The notes: generated by a model from the letters alone, not told the origin. 20,163 bases of DNA from JBCDJG01 sp038748065 (GCA_038748065.1 JBCDJG010000073.1:1-20163), one strand, 5' to 3'. Counted from the stretch's first letter, positions 8,857 to 17,327 are shown. Made by a program: numbers and translations.

Positions 8857-9876
8857 ATGGGCAAAAAGTTCACATATGACGCCCCGGATCATATCCTCGA
8901 AAAGATTCCCCAGGGCTTTTCCGGCAACGTTCAGAACGGCGTAGGCGAAATCGCGCAGCGACGACCCAAGCCACTCATCTGGCATATGCCGGGCATTACT
9001 CCCGTGGTCGATCTTCGCGAGTATGTGCTCGAGAACTTCTTCTCTATCCCGGAGTTAGTAAAGGCCTTCTGGGAACCCGACGGCGGTCGCGGACCGGAGC
9101 CCAATGAACAAGCGGCATGCCGCAAGGAGGGCACCGCTGAGCAGTGGACGCGGCGCGTCAAGGACTATGCCCTGGCGCACGGCGCCGACGATATCGGCAT
9201 AACCACGGTTATCCCAAATGAAGTCTACGAGGGCTTCACGACCGATCACACGAACCTGATCATGTTTGCGGTGAAGCACGATTACGATCTGCTTGCTGCC
9301 GCACCGTCAACGCCGCAAGATGTCACCCACGCAGCGGAACTCGGCACGCAGTACGGTCGAGCGGCAAGAGTTGCTGCGGAATTGGCCAACTTCATCCATG
9401 ATCAGGGTTACGCTTGCACACAATACCTGGGCCCGGACGCGCACGCCCTTAACTTTCTGCCGCATGCCATTGAGGCTGGCCTGGGTGAGCTTGGCAAACA
9501 CGGCTCCCTGATACATCCCCGATTCGGCTCTGGCTTCAGGCTCTCGGCGATTACTACCGATATGCCGCTGGACTTCGATCAGCCGGTGGTATTCGGCGGC
9601 GATGATTTCTGCAAAAACTGCCAGGTCTGTTTCAACGAATGTCCTCCCGACGCTATCTCGATGGAAAAAAAGATGGTCCGCGGTGTGGAAAAGTGGTCGG
9701 TTGATTTCGACAAGTGCATCCCCTACTTCAATGAGACCAACGGCTGCGGCATCTGTATCGCCGTCTGCCCCTGGACCCGGCCGGGTGTGGCAGAAAACCT
9801 GGTGATCAAGATGGCCCGTAGGCGTTCTCGCCAGCTGTCACAGGACGACAACAGCACAGATCAGGATACACGCTGA
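8857..9876 (+). CDS. Reductive-dehalogenase/QueG-like protein with two [4Fe-4S] clusters
   Basis: This is a soluble redox protein of the corrinoid-dependent reductive dehalogenase/epoxyqueuosine-reductase superfamily. Seen in 339 residues: an N-terminal substrate/corrinoid-type domain (about 90-240) with the signature AGLGELGKHGSLIHPRFGSGFR, SAITTDMPL, then a C-terminal double-cluster ferredoxin domain. All eight ligands are present: Cys252, 255, 258, 262 (CX2CX2CX3CP) and Cys287, 297, 300, 304 (CX9CX2CX3CP). There is no Tat signal and no RdhB-type membrane anchor alongside, so it is not a classical respiratory RdhA. It also lacks the fused flavin/ferredoxin reductase module of some aerobic catabolic RdhA. 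ATG 8857 is the first start after an in-frame TAG at 8842; the Shine-Dalgarno is weak. One base separates it from the hydratase frame downstream. Substrate unknown; dehalogenation is inference. Confidence 0.85.
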   Translation: MGKKFTYDAPDHILEKIPQGFSGNVQNGVGEIAQRRPKPLIWHMPGITPVVDLREYVLENFFSIPELVKAFWEPDGGRGPEPNEQAACRKEGTAEQWTRRVKDYALAHGADDIGITTVIPNEVYEGFTTDHTNLIMFAVKHDYDLLAAAPSTPQDVTHAAELGTQYGRAARVAAELANFIHDQGYACTQYLGPDAHALNFLPHAIEAGLGELGKHGSLIHPRFGSGFRLSAITTDMPLDFDQPVVFGGDDFCKNCQVCFNECPPDAISMEKKMVRGVEKWSVDFDKCIPYFNETNGCGICIAVCPWTRPGVAENLVIKMARRRSRQLSQDDNSTDQDTR

Positions 9877-9877
9877 C

Positions 9878-10705
9878 ATGGATGAAACTGGCGTCGTCCA
9901 ACCTGGATATCGGACACGAGGCGTTACCGGGAGCAGCCAGTTCCTGGATACCATGGCCCACCGTGTCCGCGCAGCCTACGGCACATCCCCAATACCCTCC
10001 TTAGCACCTGATATCCCCTACCCCAATATCGGCGTCGGCTATGCAGTTCAGGAAACGAATACGAGAGTCTGGCTCAGCCAAGGCCAAAGGCTGGCCGGCC
10101 GGAAGATTGCCTACGTCAGCCCTCGTGTCTGCGAGGAGACACCAATACCGGATCCCCAGCCAGTCTTTGGCATGCTGTTTGACAACATGCTGAAGCCCGA
10201 TGGCTGCAAGCTGAAGATGAGTTCATTCATGCGACCCAGAATCTCAGCCTAGATCGGCTTTCGCCTCGCGCAGAGCGTCCATGAGTTTCCGAGATCACTT
10301 GATGACGTACTGAACTGCCTGGGCACCTGCCTCCCAATGCTGGAGGTATCTGACAGCCGTATCCAAGACAGCAACAAAAGAATTATCGACGAGGCAGCGG
10401 ACAATGCCTCTGCGGGCGCCTGCGTTCTCGGCAGAGAGCTGACCTTATCCTGCTGCACTGATGTGGAAGGCCTCTGTATAAACTTGCGCGCAGGTGATGA
10501 AATTCTGATAACCACCCAGGCCACCGAAGACATCTTCGCTTGGCTCTCTCGCCTCTTCGTGAAAATGATCGCCTGGGGTCGTCCAATGCTGGCCGGGGAC
10601 ATCATCGCCGCTGGCGCAATGGCAACGCCGGTCAGCATTACCGGCGACACATACTACAGCGCTGACTTCGAACACCTAGGGACGGTGTCAACACGGATAG
10701 TCTAA
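9878..10705 (+). pseudogene. 2-keto-4-pentenoate hydratase (MhpD-like) interrupted by one in-frame TAG
   Basis: This frame starts one base after the reductase stop and runs 275 codon positions to a stop, close to the ~270 aa of MhpD. Both halves are in the same frame. The first 124 codons contain GQRLAGRKIAYVS and FGMLFDNMLKPDG; after the TAG come a 28-codon stretch, then LEVSDSRIQD, EAADNASAGACVLG, AGDIIAAGAM and GDTYYSADFEHLG. All are familiar in the hydratase/decarboxylase branch of the FAH superfamily. The interruption is TAG at 10250-10252. The local segment RISA-stop-IGF aligns with the usual R-V-E-A-E-I-A-F, so the first metal Glu is Ser and the second is the stop. About eight residues also seem missing near residue 200. 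I read it as a decayed meta-cleavage hydratase. Alternatives are a readthrough product, two split proteins, or a base error. Confidence 0.82.
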
Positions 10706-10731
10706 AGCCATCAAGACCCGCTGTTGACGCC

Positions 10732-12186
10732 CTACTCGAATTCGACGGGTGGCAGCAGGATTCGCTCCGTAGCCGGTATCTCGCCACTTAACCAGGCTTC
10801 AACCGCTGGCTTCATCTGCTCAGACAGGGTGAGTGCCTCGTAGTACGCACCGTGTGAGCCGTTCTCAACTACGATCAGGTGACTGTTGGGAAAGTGCTGA
10901 AGCGCCTCATTCACGTTTGACGGGGGTGTGCTGAAATCGATCGAACCCTGCACAAACAAGACTGGGGTGGTGTTCTCGTCAAACTGACGAAACTCGTCCG
11001 GCAATTCAGGCACATTCCATCCCCGGCAGCGGGCGTCGTCGAAGAAATAGGCAGCCTCATTGAATAGAACGTGATCATAGCTTTCCATGTCAGCTCGCCG
11101 CGCGTCAGAAACACCTGACGCGCAGTCAATCAAGCCACTGGCCGCGGGATCCCAGCCCCTGGGTCCCAGAAACAGGCTTCCGACGTTACGCAATAGGAAT
11201 ACCTGCACACCACTTGGACCATTCTTGAGCAGATCATCGACAGTCGCGACCCAGGACTTCATGGATTTGCGGCTACCGAGACCCTGCAAGCCAAGGGCAT
11301 AGACATTGAGCGGCGAGAGCCCGTCCGCTGTATCAGGATCTTGCTCAGCGCGCTGAGCAAGGTCAATCAGGGCGCTGAGTGGATCGCCCTCGTTGCCCCT
11401 CGCCTGCCAGGCGTCGGCGGCCATCGCGGAAATCCTCTGGGCGGCCTCGTGCAGCCCCCTGGGATCATCATAAGTGTGATCATAAGGTTCAACACCATCG
11501 ATAATCGCCCGATCAATCCGCTCGCCATGATACTTCAGCAGCGTGAAAGCCAGCTGACCACCGAAACTTCCGCCGGCAACGCGAAAGGTGTCATAGCCCA
11601 GGCTGTCCATAACCGCGACAACGTCCGCCGCAGCTTCGATGATGTTATAGCCCGCCAGGTCAAAGCCTTCGGCGACGAGCTTGTCACGGCAGGCTTTGCC
11701 CCCACCTGCGATTGCCTCTGCGAACGCCTCATCAGACGTAATGCGTATCCATGGGCCAGACGAGCCATCGCAGCGGATATTGGGTTGTGACAGGTTGATG
11801 CCGCGCAGGTCCGGCATGATCACGTCGCCAAACTGGCGGTAAAGGTCCACGCGGTAGCGAGCGCTTTCCTGTCTGGCACCGCCTTCGGCCAGCTTCTCGG
11901 TGAATGAGCCCCCCGGGCCGCCATCCAGCATCACGATCGGTGGGCCGTCGCTCGCACCCTTGACCCGGTAATAAGCAATCGAGATCTGTCGACTATCGGG
12001 CCGAGCACGATTTTCAGGGACAGCAACCCTGCCCGACTCGATGCTCAGAACATAGCCCTCGTCGGTTTCTAATTCGTAAAAGCCGGCTTCGGCGAATCCC
12101 TTCACTGGGTCAATTTCGCTATCGCCGCTGACGTAAAAGCCAGCGATCACAATACCAATTGCGACCAATACCAGCACTTTGCGCAT
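10732..12186 (-). CDS. Exported or membrane-anchored alpha/beta hydrolase (TAP/proline-iminopeptidase-like)
   Basis: This is a serine hydrolase of the alpha/beta fold, closest in appearance to tripeptidyl-peptidase/prolyl-aminopeptidase relatives (S33 type). Counted from ATG 12186 (484 aa): an N-terminal hydrophobic segment (residues 4-19) acting as signal peptide or anchor, oxyanion-hole motif DGGPGG (88-93, Asp where His is common), nucleophile elbow GGSFGG with Ser207, acid Asp417 in GSIDFSTPP and base His445 in NGSHGAY. The longer reading from TTG 12219 is less likely, because AAGGTG sits just before ATG 12186 and the hydrophobic segment follows at once. It is divergent from the serine hydrolase at 12341 and convergent with the hydratase frame. 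Substrate unknown (peptide or ester). Confidence 0.88.
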   Translation of the reverse strand: MRKVLVLVAIGIVIAGFYVSGDSEIDPVKGFAEAGFYELETDEGYVLSIESGRVAVPENRARPDSRQISIAYYRVKGASDGPPIVMLDGGPGGSFTEKLAEGGARQESARYRVDLYRQFGDVIMPDLRGINLSQPNIRCDGSSGPWIRITSDEAFAEAIAGGGKACRDKLVAEGFDLAGYNIIEAAADVVAVMDSLGYDTFRVAGGSFGGQLAFTLLKYHGERIDRAIIDGVEPYDHTYDDPRGLHEAAQRISAMAADAWQARGNEGDPLSALIDLAQRAEQDPDTADGLSPLNVYALGLQGLGSRKSMKSWVATVDDLLKNGPSGVQVFLLRNVGSLFLGPRGWDPAASGLIDCASGVSDARRADMESYDHVLFNEAAYFFDDARCRGWNVPELPDEFRQFDENTTPVLFVQGSIDFSTPPSNVNEALQHFPNSHLIVVENGSHGAYYEALTLSEQMKPAVEAWLSGEIPATERILLPPVEFE

Positions 12187-12340
12187 ATCTTCACCTTCAC
12201 GTTTGACCTGGGCACTCAACGGCTTTGCGCCACTTTCATCAGGGCGCCCGTGCTTCGTCCACAGAGTTATCTTTCCGTCAAGATTATTGCCTTAATATCG
12301 AGATAAAGCTACCCTGATTCCACCCTAAGAAACGAACCAG

Positions 12341-13690
12341 GTGGTGAAAGTGAAGCAAAGCTCTGGCTTGCGAAGAAAGGTAACGCTGGCAACTGCGGCG
12401 GGGCTACTTACACTTTTTCTGACCGGCTTCGGTGGATCAGTAAAGGGCGAGAGGCTGGCTGGTTCTCCGGCACAGCTTGCACTATTGGAAGAAAGCGACA
12501 CAGACGCCGAGAGAGGCAACCCCATGGAAAACAGCAGCGTGGCCCTGACAAGAAGCCTGCAAGAGCAACTCGATGCCGCCGTGTCTCAGGGGATTCCGGG
12601 CATTGTAGCCGCGATTGCGGACTCCGGGGGCATTCGTTGGACCGGGTCCGCCGGTGTGGCCAAGCTCCAAACTGGCGAGGCGCTCAGAGCAGATCACCTA
12701 TTCGGGCTGGGCAGCATCACCAAGACCTTCGTGGCGGTCGTCGTCCACCAATTAGCAGAGGAAGGAAAGCTCTCGCTGACGCAAACGCCTTTAGACATAC
12801 TCGGCCCCGATGCGGTCGGTGATATACCAAACGCCAGCCTCGCGACGGTCGCTCATTTGCTCAACCACACCAGCGGCATACCGAGCTGGGAGGACGATCC
12901 GGCGTGGATACGGGATGGCCGTGGCGCAAACACAGAGACCGGCAGGATATGGGGCAAAACGGAAACGCTGGACTACATTCGCAACAGCGACGCGCTGTTT
13001 ACGCCAGGCCATTATTATTCCTATGCCAATACCAACCATACCTTGCTGGGCATGATTATTGAGCAGGTCACAGGCAATGAGGCGACAGCGGAAATCAGGG
13101 CGCGCGTTCTCAATCCCATCGGCGCCGAAGATATATACCTTGAGGGATTCGATGAGTTTTCAAAAACGCGCACAGCGCCGCGCTATCACCACGCCACTGA
13201 GGCATTTAAGCGAGATGCGGGCGTTGCTGCAGACTTTCCTGAGATTGCGCCCGGCATCATTGACGTCAGCACGTCAAACCTTTCTGTGGAATGGACGGCG
13301 GGCGGCATGGTTGCAACACTACAGGATCTGGTCCGCTATACGCTGGCACTGCGCGACGGAGCGCTGCTGAATGAAGCCGCCATGGCGCGCTTATACGACT
13401 GGCGCCCGACACTAAAGCCCGGTGATACGGGCTACAGCTCATTGGTGGGTTACGGCGTATTTCGCTACGAGACCTCAGCCGGAGGCTGGATAGGCCATGG
13501 CGGTGACGTGCTGGGATACACCGCCAATATGCACTGGCATGAGACGGAGGATCTCGTCGTCATTGTGCTCGCCAATGTTGGCAGCATGCACTCTGGCGGC
13601 TCGGTTATGACCGCCTACGACGTCGGCCGAAGAAGCGAGTTCCCCAGCCTCGCCCTACGCCTCCTGAAAAGCCAGAAGGATGCGCAGTGA
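12341..13690 (+). CDS. Serine hydrolase of the class C beta-lactamase/D-Ala-D-Ala carboxypeptidase fold
   Basis: This is a penicillin-binding-type serine hydrolase (PF00144). Its 449 residues include an N-terminal basic patch and hydrophobic segment (about 11-31), consistent with export to the periplasm. The catalytic set is complete: SxxK as Ser125-Ile-Thr-Lys128 in GLGSITKTF, YxN as Tyr228-Ala-Asn230 in YSYANTN, and the third motif His386-Gly-Gly in GHGGDVLGY. HLLNHTSGIPSW near 172-183 is also typical of the fold. Start: GTG 12341, 12344 and 12350 are tandem in-frame candidates and none has a clear Shine-Dalgarno. It diverges from the alpha/beta hydrolase across 154 nt. It is more likely an esterase or peptidase than a resistance beta-lactamase, but sequence alone cannot decide. 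Confidence 0.92.
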   Translation: MVKVKQSSGLRRKVTLATAAGLLTLFLTGFGGSVKGERLAGSPAQLALLEESDTDAERGNPMENSSVALTRSLQEQLDAAVSQGIPGIVAAIADSGGIRWTGSAGVAKLQTGEALRADHLFGLGSITKTFVAVVVHQLAEEGKLSLTQTPLDILGPDAVGDIPNASLATVAHLLNHTSGIPSWEDDPAWIRDGRGANTETGRIWGKTETLDYIRNSDALFTPGHYYSYANTNHTLLGMIIEQVTGNEATAEIRARVLNPIGAEDIYLEGFDEFSKTRTAPRYHHATEAFKRDAGVAADFPEIAPGIIDVSTSNLSVEWTAGGMVATLQDLVRYTLALRDGALLNEAAMARLYDWRPTLKPGDTGYSSLVGYGVFRYETSAGGWIGHGGDVLGYTANMHWHETEDLVVIVLANVGSMHSGGSVMTAYDVGRRSEFPSLALRLLKSQKDAQ

Positions 13691-13714
13691 CGATTCTCAA
13701 GGCTTCGCTGCCGC

Positions 13715-14161
13715 CTACTGGATCACGCCTGGCCAGTTTTTATCGCCTTCGATGATGAAGGCGTCGCGGTCTGCGAGCCAGCGTTCCTGAATCTTCCGGT
13801 TGTAGTTCACGAAGAGCCGGCCGTCCACGATTTCCCACTGCTCAGGATCACCCGCTGCCAACTTACCCTGTGCTACAGCCCAGGCACAGTAGCCGCCATA
13901 CTGGGGCGCGTAGGCTTCAGGTTTAGCAACAAAGGCGTCTAGATTTTCAGCGCTGGAGAAGCGCCACTCCGCCCCCATCCACTCGGTCGAGTATTGGGCG
14001 TCGCCCTCGACAGGCCGCCCTTCTTTGAAATAAGCCACGGTGTCGTAGCCCTCAAGCGCGAGATTGTTAAACCAACCCGTATGAATGGGGTCTTCGGCCA
14101 CTGCGAATACAGACGTTAAAGACAGCACAATCCCAAGTAAAGATCGAATGGCAACGTTCAT
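13715..14161 (-). CDS. Secreted YHS-domain protein
   Basis: This is a 148-residue exported protein with a clear signal peptide (1-22, cleavage AVA|ED). The mature part carries the YHS-type motif set: LEGYDTVAYF (36-45), EWRFSSAENLDAF and QYGGYCAWAVAQG (87-99), then WEIVDGRLFVNYN. YHS domains are small and linked to metal binding in some proteins; this free-standing periplasmic form has no assigned reaction. The ATG start is preceded by GGGAG at 8-nt spacing, so the start is well supported. It is convergent with the beta-lactamase-fold gene and divergent from the DinB-like gene. Function unknown. Confidence 0.9.
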   Translation of the reverse strand: MNVAIRSLLGIVLSLTSVFAVAEDPIHTGWFNNLALEGYDTVAYFKEGRPVEGDAQYSTEWMGAEWRFSSAENLDAFVAKPEAYAPQYGGYCAWAVAQGKLAAGDPEQWEIVDGRLFVNYNRKIQERWLADRDAFIIEGDKNWPGVIQ

Positions 14162-14195
14162 CGATAAAGCTCCCTGCTATAGTGTCGTTATGTGT

Positions 14196-14243
14196 TGGAC
14201 GGGTGGCTGCGGCATCGCCTTTTGCGGAGCAAGCACCCGTCCA
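14196..14243. repeat. 10-bp inverted repeat in the YHS/DinB intergenic region
   Basis: TGGACGGGTG (14196-14205) and CACCCGTCCA (14234-14243) are exact inverse complements around a 28-nt loop. There is no T-run, so it is not an ordinary intrinsic terminator. It lies 35 nt upstream of the YHS gene start (on -) and about 160 nt before the DinB-like gene. It could be an operator half-site pair or a 5'-UTR stem. The surrounding 241-nt gap holds no convincing gene. Confidence 0.5.
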
Positions 14244-14402
14244 GTCGTGTGAGCTTTGACGTCGGGACCGCGCTTACGTTCCATCAGGTCCCGATTCCTT
14301 GCGAACTATTTCGGGCCGCCGAAGTCACAAGTGAGTCGGCGGAGAAGCTTGCAACGCATCGCAACACTCCATAAGCAGTGAATACTAATGAGAAGGGCGG
14401 TG

Positions 14403-14978
14403 ATGGAAGAGGCAGATCAACAGTCTATTGCAGGTGTAAACTGCGATATCACTCTCACCCTGATAAGAGAAAACATCGCGCTACTGGCGGAACTACTCGA
14501 TCAGCTGAGGCGACTTGATGACGGCCTGTTCGCCAGGGAGTGTGCAGACTTTGGCGCAGGGCAGACCATCGGCCGACACTGCCGCCATATCTGCGATCAC
14601 TATGACGCACTTTTGCGCAGCATCGACAGCGAGGGTCTTGGAAGCTCGCTTCGAGTCGATTACGACGAGCGCGCTCGCTGCCTCGACACTGAACAGCACC
14701 GCAGCCATTGCATCCGGCGCCTTGAGGGCTACGAGCGCCTCCTCAAGCGCCTTAGCCGCTTTGACGCAGAGTACCCGGTGCATCTGTCGGCGGATGTTCA
14801 TATTGGCAGCACAGGCCGCGTCGCAATGTTGTCCAGCTTAGGGAGAGAGTTGGCATTTTTAGCCTCTCATACCACCCATCACTGCGCGCTTGTTGCAGTG
14901 CTACTGCAAAGCCAGAGTCACGAGCCTGCCTGGGAGCTTGGTCGCGCCGCTGCCACGCGACTGCACGAAGGCGCCTGA
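14403..14978 (+). CDS. DinB/YfiT-like four-helix putative metalloprotein
   Basis: This 191-residue protein is probably cytosolic and mostly helical. A His-rich first site, IGRHCRHICDHYDALL (His59, 62, 66), and a late HTTHH (His156, 159, 160) give the three-His metal site expected of the DinB superfamily, many members of which are thiol-dependent transferases or have no known function. Start: AAGGG at 14393-14397 lies 5 nt before ATG 14403, which I prefer to ATG 14388 (same frame, no Shine-Dalgarno). It is convergent with the OlsF-like gene with only 24 nt between. There is no sign of a shared pathway with its neighbours. Reaction unknown. Confidence 0.8.
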   Translation: MEEADQQSIAGVNCDITLTLIRENIALLAELLDQLRRLDDGLFARECADFGAGQTIGRHCRHICDHYDALLRSIDSEGLGSSLRVDYDERARCLDTEQHRSHCIRRLEGYERLLKRLSRFDAEYPVHLSADVHIGSTGRVAMLSSLGRELAFLASHTTHHCALVAVLLQSQSHEPAWELGRAAATRLHEGA

Positions 14979-15002
14979 CGCCGGATACGCCTCCAAGGTC
15001 AG

Positions 15003-16730
15003 TTACGGGTCGATATAGCGCTTGCGCTTGCCGGGTGGAATCGTGGCGATATTGACACTCAGGAGAAGTCCGGGCGTGGCAGCAAAATTTGGGTCCACGC
15101 CCACCGCATGAAACCGCGCTCCCAGCGCAGCGTACTGCCTGACCAGGATCGGCAGGCCTTTGCCATCCTCTTCCCGCGCAGCGATCAGCTTGTCTAACTG
15201 CAGCCGGTCTATCCCCCACCGCTGGCGATACTCTGCCCAGTCGGGCGTAAGCCTCGACTTTAGCGGCGCCTTGGGTCGCACATGCCCCGGCGCATCAATC
15301 AGCACATCGCACATCATATCGGTCGAAACCGGGTCGTATTGAGTCGTAAGCGAAACGGTTCCGTAGAGCAGGGTGTACTGGGGGTGAGCACGCACGAAGC
15401 CGCCTATGCCGCGCCAGAGCAAATCCAGGGAGTGCCGCGCGCGTTGGTACTCTGGCGTCACGAAGGAGCGACCGAGCTCCAAGGCACCGCCGTGCTGCGC
15501 AAAAAAAGCGTCGTCAAATTCGAACATCTGATCGAGATAGGTTCCGCCGCGCTGGACCAGCTGGTCACGGCGGCCCATTCGATAAGCGCCTAGCAGGCCT
15601 CGCCCACGTCGATCCCACACGACGATGTGGTCAGCCAGGTCATCGAACTCGTCCGTATCCACCGGGGCACCGCTGCCTTCATCCAGCAAACGGAACGTTC
15701 GCTCACGCTCACGCGTGATTTCGGCCACCAGTTCTGGAAACTGGGCACGGCGGCCAAAGAGAACAACGCAGCCGTGGCCTTCATACACGATCTGCTCGGG
15801 CGGTAGTGTGTCGATTTCCGCCTCGACGACCTCACGCTGCCTCGCAGGCGCCAGTGGGGCCGGCTCTTTTACTTCGACTGGCGCGCCGCTGGGCTCTTGT
15901 GGCCGCAGTGAATAGGTCAGCAGGCGAAGTGCCTCGGTAAACCCTTCCTCTTCGAGGTGGGCGAAATGCTTCGGAGGGATTGCTGCGCCAACGGCCACCG
16001 TGATGTCCGTATCAACCTTGTTGAGCAGTTCACGCGCCAGCATCAGCAAACGAAATCGTGACCACACCCGGCCGAGCTGATAGAAACGGTCGCTGTTGAA
16101 GTCACAAAAGCGAACAGGCAATACCGCCGCGCCGGTTTTTCTACCGAGACTTGCCACGATTCGATTCCATTCGCCATCGCTAATTCTGCCAAGTTCTCGT
16201 CGATAAAATGAGGTTCGGCTGGCGGGAAACACCACCAGCACGCCGCCCTCGCGCAAGTGACGCAGGCTGTGTTTAAGGCCCTTGGCATTGGCCGGGTTGT
16301 TCGGCATCAGGGGATTGACGAAGAGCATGACCGGCTTCAGATCGTGGAAGACCTGAAGGGCGGTATTGGCCAGCACCTTCACATCGTCGCGCTCCGCCAT
16401 CAGGAGGCGCAGCATGATCAGGCCTTCGATACCTCCATGCGGGTGGTTAGCCACGACAATTACCGGCCCTTCGCGTGGCAGACGTGCTGCCATTTGCTCA
16501 GCCCCCTGGATGCGCACCCCCATACCATCGAGCGCATGGGTCGCAAAGTCGAGAGGTTCTCGACCAAACACATCGCACTGCTCGCCGAGCCTGTGCAGGG
16601 CGTCGATCCCAAGAACGCGATCCAGCAGCGGGCCTAGCGCCCAGAGCCTGCGACCGAAGGGCGTAGACCGGTCGGCCACGGTTCTCACACTGATGCGCCG
16701 CTCGGGCGCAATCGTACCCGGCTCGTTCAC
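15003..16730 (-). CDS. olsF: Bifunctional acyltransferase, OlsF-like ornithine lipid synthase
   Basis: In 575 residues two acyltransferase domains are fused. N-terminal half (about 85-260): a PlsC-like O-acyltransferase with VANHPHGGIEG (His96 and Glu102, Glu in place of the usual Asp of HX4D), FPASRTS at 168-174 and VLPVRFCDFNSD. C-terminal half (about 320-530): a GNAT-type N-acyltransferase of the OlsB/hemolysin-like family, with LFGRRAQFPELVAEITRERE and ALELGRSFVTPEYQ. In known OlsF, the C-terminal domain makes the lyso-lipid by N-acylating ornithine (sometimes glutamine) and the N-terminal domain adds the second acyl chain, giving a phosphate-free membrane lipid. The GTG start overlaps the stop of the upstream membrane-protein gene in GTGA. 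The headgroup used here is inference. Confidence 0.82.
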   Translation of the reverse strand: MNEPGTIAPERRISVRTVADRSTPFGRRLWALGPLLDRVLGIDALHRLGEQCDVFGREPLDFATHALDGMGVRIQGAEQMAARLPREGPVIVVANHPHGGIEGLIMLRLLMAERDDVKVLANTALQVFHDLKPVMLFVNPLMPNNPANAKGLKHSLRHLREGGVLVVFPASRTSFYRRELGRISDGEWNRIVASLGRKTGAAVLPVRFCDFNSDRFYQLGRVWSRFRLLMLARELLNKVDTDITVAVGAAIPPKHFAHLEEEGFTEALRLLTYSLRPQEPSGAPVEVKEPAPLAPARQREVVEAEIDTLPPEQIVYEGHGCVVLFGRRAQFPELVAEITRERERTFRLLDEGSGAPVDTDEFDDLADHIVVWDRRGRGLLGAYRMGRRDQLVQRGGTYLDQMFEFDDAFFAQHGGALELGRSFVTPEYQRARHSLDLLWRGIGGFVRAHPQYTLLYGTVSLTTQYDPVSTDMMCDVLIDAPGHVRPKAPLKSRLTPDWAEYRQRWGIDRLQLDKLIAAREEDGKGLPILVRQYAALGARFHAVGVDPNFAATPGLLLSVNIATIPPGKRKRYIDP

Positions 16731-17173
16731 GCGGCGCGCCTGGCATCAGCGCGGTACAAGCCAAGCGCGTAGGCTACGGCATACAATGACCCAAAGATCC
16801 AACTCGGCAGAACCGTCATCACAATTTCCTCCGTTCCAACGAGCCAATGCACGGCCGTGGACGAAGCCACCAGCGTGACAACCGTTGCGAGCACCGCCCG
16901 CACGAACCTGAAAATTCGCGAAAGCTGACCTCGGAAAAGCCCTTCCACCATTGACGTCATAACCAGCGTTACCGCTGCACTGTACAGGCCCTGTGTCACA
17001 CTCGCACGGAGCACCATGGAGCCATCGTGCATGCGATTCGCCCAGGCGGCCCAGGCACCGTAAAACACCAGGGCGACCAGGGCAGACAGGGCTGAGCGAA
17101 TAGCGGGAGAAGCAAGCAAGCTTGGGCCTTGTGCGGTCACGTCGTTACTCTTATGCATTGTAATGTCCGGCAT
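16727..17173 (-). CDS. Four-helix integral membrane protein, coupled to the OlsF-like gene
   Basis: I do not recognise the family. The 148 residues hold four predicted membrane helices (about 27-45, 61-80, 90-111, 118-139) and short loops. The GRQLSRIF-like basic patch between helices 2 and 3 (RGQLSRIFRFVR, residues 81-92) suggests a cytoplasmic loop. The stop TGA overlaps the GTG start of the lipid synthase in GTGA, so the two are almost certainly co-transcribed and translationally coupled. A role in handling or placing the lipid product is a guess from this arrangement alone. An in-frame ATG at 17158 is an alternative start; neither start has a strong Shine-Dalgarno. Confidence 0.75.
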   Translation of the reverse strand: MPDITMHKSNDVTAQGPSLLASPAIRSALSALVALVFYGAWAAWANRMHDGSMVLRASVTQGLYSAAVTLVMTSMVEGLFRGQLSRIFRFVRAVLATVVTLVASSTAVHWLVGTEEIVMTVLPSWIFGSLYAVAYALGLYRADARRAA

Positions 17174-17298
17174 CTAGGATATGTCTGACAAGCTACCCAG
17201 GACAAGGTTCATCGAGACTCGGAACCTCAATTAACCCGGGCTCCTTGCCGTCGCTTGCGCCATGCGCCGGAGGAGTTGGGCATGCTCGGTAACGGGGT

Positions 17299-17327
17299 TT
17301 GTGCCAGCAGACCTGTTACTCTATAGT
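17299..17327 (+). promoter_or_regulatory. Putative sigma70-type promoter for the MFS gene
   Basis: TTGTGC (17299-17304) and TATAGT (17322-17327) stand 17 nt apart. The -10 is five of six to consensus and the -35 three of six. It would give a 5' leader of about 190 nt containing the hairpins at 17361-17396. Confidence 0.35.

Noticed and set aside
10250..10252. Pyrrolysine recoding of the TAG
   Set aside because: Pyrrolysine is known mainly from methylamine methyltransferases in archaea and a few bacteria; no pyl genes or related enzymes are seen here, and decay explains the stop more simply.
14192..14374. 60-codon + strand frame between YHS and DinB-like genes
   Set aside because: No Shine-Dalgarno, contains the inverted repeat, no recognisable features.
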